Source: an uncultured Eubacteriales bacterium
GTDB taxonomy: Bacteria > Bacillota > Clostridia > Peptostreptococcales > Anaerovoracaceae
Assembly: GCA_902765035.1 (NCBI GenBank)
Contig: CACWYF010000062.1
Location: forward strand, 1 to 7,165
Length of the DNA: 7,165 nucleotides
Direction of reading: 5' to 3'
The notes beneath the pieces are model-generated. The model was not told the DNA's origin and did not search any database. It was given only the letters and a program-made list of their open reading frames with translations. Positions 5,709-7,165 of the stretch are shown here, in pieces. Position numbers and translations under genes: made by a program. Every line of letters starts with the position of its first letter. Positions within the stretch are counted from its first letter, which is position 1.

Positions 5709-6953
5709 ATGGAACTGTATTTTCCGCTTGTACTGGACGGAGCCAACGGGACTGAGCTCCAGAAGAGAGGATATGACAGCAGCAAGTGCACCGAGGCATG
5801 GGTGCTCGAGCATCCTGAGGTGATGGAGCAGCTGCAGAGAGAATATATCGAGGCCGGGAGCGACGTCGTATATGCGCCGACTTTCGGGGCCAACAGGGTC
5901 AAGCTCGAGGAAAACGGCATATTCAACCAGGTCGGGGACTTCAACAAGCGGCTTGTAGAGATCTCGAAGAAGGCTGTTGAAAGTGCCGGAAAGGATGCTC
6001 TTATCGCCGGGGACATCGCGACTACGGGCAAATTCCTCGCGCCTCTCGGTAACCTTACTTTCGATGAGCTCTATGACATCTACCATGAGCAGGCTGAGGC
6101 GATGGAAGAAGCCGGTGTAGACATGTATGTGATAGAGACCATCATGACTGTGCCGGATGCGAGAGCTGCTTTGCTCGCAGTCAAAGACGTCAGCGACAAG
6201 CCTGTGCTGGTATCCTTCACATGCGATGAGAACGGAAGGACGCTGACCGGTACTGATGTGTGTGCTGCTCTTGTGATCATGCAGGGGATGGGCATCGATG
6301 CCTTCGGGCTCAACTGCAGCACGGGACCTGAGGAGATGCTTGCACAGTTTAAGAGACTCGGCGAGTTCGCTGAAGTGCCGCTTGCGGTCAAGCCTAATGC
6401 CGGCCTGCCTGAGGTTGTAGATGGCAAAACAGTCTACAGCTGCACACCGGCAGAGCTCGCGGGCTACACAGACAAGTTCAACGAAGCGGGCGCTGCACTG
6501 TTCGGCGGATGCTGCGGCACGGGACCTGATCACATAGCCGCTCTGAAGGGTTCGCTCGGAGGGTTCAGTCTGAAGAAGCCATGCCCTCAGCACACGGACA
6601 GAAATCAGGTAGTATGCGCGACCGAGAAGGACGCTTTCGTTCTGGACATGGACGCTGCAGGCGGGATCAGTGCAGACACAGTTCTCTCATGTGATGCTGA
6701 CCTTGAGACTAAGATAAAGAAGGAAAACAGGGGCGATGCTGATGTCATCGCAATTGAGATAGCGAAGGATGCAGATCTTGACGAGTTCGGGGCGGCACAG
6801 TACGCAATAAGAAAACCGCTTTGCATAGCGTGCGAAGATGCGAAGCTGCTCGAAGAGGCGCTGAGGCTGTATCAGGGCAGAGCGATATATGCAGGTTCGC
6901 TCAGCACAGATGAACTGGCGCCGATGGTAAGAAAATACGGACTAGTGATCTGA
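5709..6953 (+). CDS. Homocysteine S-methyltransferase with degenerate pterin-domain-like C-terminal extension
   Basis: The 414-residue protein has a homocysteine-binding barrel of the MetH N-terminal type at about residues 1-290. It starts LVLDGANGTELQKRGYD and keeps APTFGANR (56-63) and ETIM (143-146). Its three expected zinc ligands are Cys203 in GLNCSTGP and Cys268/Cys269 in GGCCGT, at spacing close to methionine synthase. Zinc-activated homocysteine should accept a methyl group to form methionine. Residues from about 300 onward resemble the first part of the pterin-binding domain that follows this barrel in MetH: ADVIAIEIAKDADLDEF, then KPLCIACEDAKLLEEALRLYQGRAIYAG and a final VRKYG. The stretch is only about 110 residues, lacks the full barrel and has no B12 domain. 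GGAGG (5699-5703) five bases before the ATG supports the start. The divergent corrinoid fusion protein may be its methyl donor; cbiK follows after 82 bases. The Hcy domain is firm, the extension's ancestry less so. Confidence 0.9.
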   Translation: MELYFPLVLDGANGTELQKRGYDSSKCTEAWVLEHPEVMEQLQREYIEAGSDVVYAPTFGANRVKLEENGIFNQVGDFNKRLVEISKKAVESAGKDALIAGDIATTGKFLAPLGNLTFDELYDIYHEQAEAMEEAGVDMYVIETIMTVPDARAALLAVKDVSDKPVLVSFTCDENGRTLTGTDVCAALVIMQGMGIDAFGLNCSTGPEEMLAQFKRLGEFAEVPLAVKPNAGLPEVVDGKTVYSCTPAELAGYTDKFNEAGAALFGGCCGTGPDHIAALKGSLGGFSLKKPCPQHTDRNQVVCATEKDAFVLDMDAAGGISADTVLSCDADLETKIKKENRGDADVIAIEIAKDADLDEFGAAQYAIRKPLCIACEDAKLLEEALRLYQGRAIYAGSLSTDELAPMVRKYGLVI

Positions 6954-7035
6954 CCGATCGGAAATGCGTCAAATACATGAGATCTGAGAGCTTCGCCCGG
7001 AATTTGAATTACTGAGGGGCACTTAAAGTAAAAAA

Positions 7036-7165
7036 ATGAAAGGTAACGGTAAAAACAAAACTGCACTGCTCGTCGTGAGCTTTGGGACGACTTCGGAAGA
7101 GAGCCGCAGACTTAGTATAGGTGCAGTCGAGCAGACAATAGAGGATGCATGCGGACTGAGCGTGC
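7036..7165 (+). CDS. cbiK: Anaerobic sirohydrochlorin cobaltochelatase, N-terminal part
   Basis: Only the first 43 codons are present; the gene runs off the window. The product starts MKGNGKNKTALLVVSFGTTS and continues with EESRRLSIGAVEQTIEDA. This is the opening strand and first helix typical of CbiK, which inserts cobalt into sirohydrochlorin in the oxygen-independent cobalamin pathway. The catalytic histidines would lie beyond the window. An in-frame TAA at 7024-7026 fixes the ATG at 7036 as the only ATG start. The nearest purine-rich site, GAGGGG at 7014-7019, is 16 bases away, unusually far, so initiation may be weak or depend on the upstream gene. With an 82-base gap and no terminator seen after the homocysteine methyltransferase, cotranscription is plausible. 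Supply of corrinoid for the neighbouring methyltransferase fusion fits the context. The gene call rests on a short N-terminus only. Confidence 0.75.
   Translation, partial: MKGNGKNKTALLVVSFGTTSEESRRLSIGAVEQTIEDACGLSV

Noticed and set aside
5600..6031. Upstream extension of the DUF2284 frame to an ATG at 6031
   Set aside because: The added residues are antisense to the homocysteine methyltransferase and low complexity; GGAGG sits in front of the ATG at 5599.
5682..6593. Minus-strand open frame of 303 codons opposite the homocysteine methyltransferase
   Set aside because: No family resemblance; the plus strand has conserved zinc ligands and a proper ribosome binding site.

Overview
The window looks like chromosomal DNA of an anaerobic low-to-mid GC Gram-positive bacterium, most likely a Clostridia-type Bacillota. 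This is inferred from strong GGAGG ribosome binding sites, the AGA-rich arginine usage of the ribosomal genes, a clostridial-style iron-sulfur/TlpA pair, and corrinoid methyltransferase and anaerobic cobalamin genes. The genus cannot be named from the sequence alone.

Layout. (1) Bases 1-948, plus strand: the C-terminal, two-cluster ferredoxin end of a polyferredoxin (NapH-like) membrane protein whose front part is missing, then a TlpA/thioredoxin-like lipoprotein with a CGPC active site. (2) Bases 949-3198, plus strand: a spacer with degenerate 22-bp repeats, a near-consensus sigma-A promoter embedded in an inverted repeat, then rpsB (ribosomal protein S2), an intergenic 14-bp stem-loop, tsf (EF-Ts, with about 60 extra residues) and a strong intrinsic terminator. 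(3) Bases 3229-5599, minus strand: a two-gene unit transcribed towards the rpsB-tsf terminator. The first gene is a DUF2284 cysteine-rich protein, the second a fusion of a UroD-like methyltransferase with a corrinoid-binding protein. (4) Bases 5600-5708: a short AT-rich divergent control region with repeated GGTAAA motifs. (5) Bases 5709-7165, plus strand: a homocysteine S-methyltransferase with an unusual C-terminal extension resembling part of a pterin-binding barrel, followed by the start of cbiK (anaerobic sirohydrochlorin cobaltochelatase), cut by the window end.

How the genes work together. rpsB-tsf is the ordinary translation operon. The right half reads as a corrinoid methyl-transfer neighbourhood. 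A UroD-like enzyme would move a methyl group from an unknown donor to or from the B12 cofactor held by its own fused corrinoid domain. The divergent homocysteine methyltransferase may take methyl groups to make methionine, and CbiK would supply cobalt-containing precursor for the corrinoid. The DUF2284 protein may be an iron-sulfur partner, for example in redox maintenance of the cobalt centre. The substrate and the physical link between these proteins are inference. No CRISPR array, tRNA, rRNA or complete mobile element was recognised.
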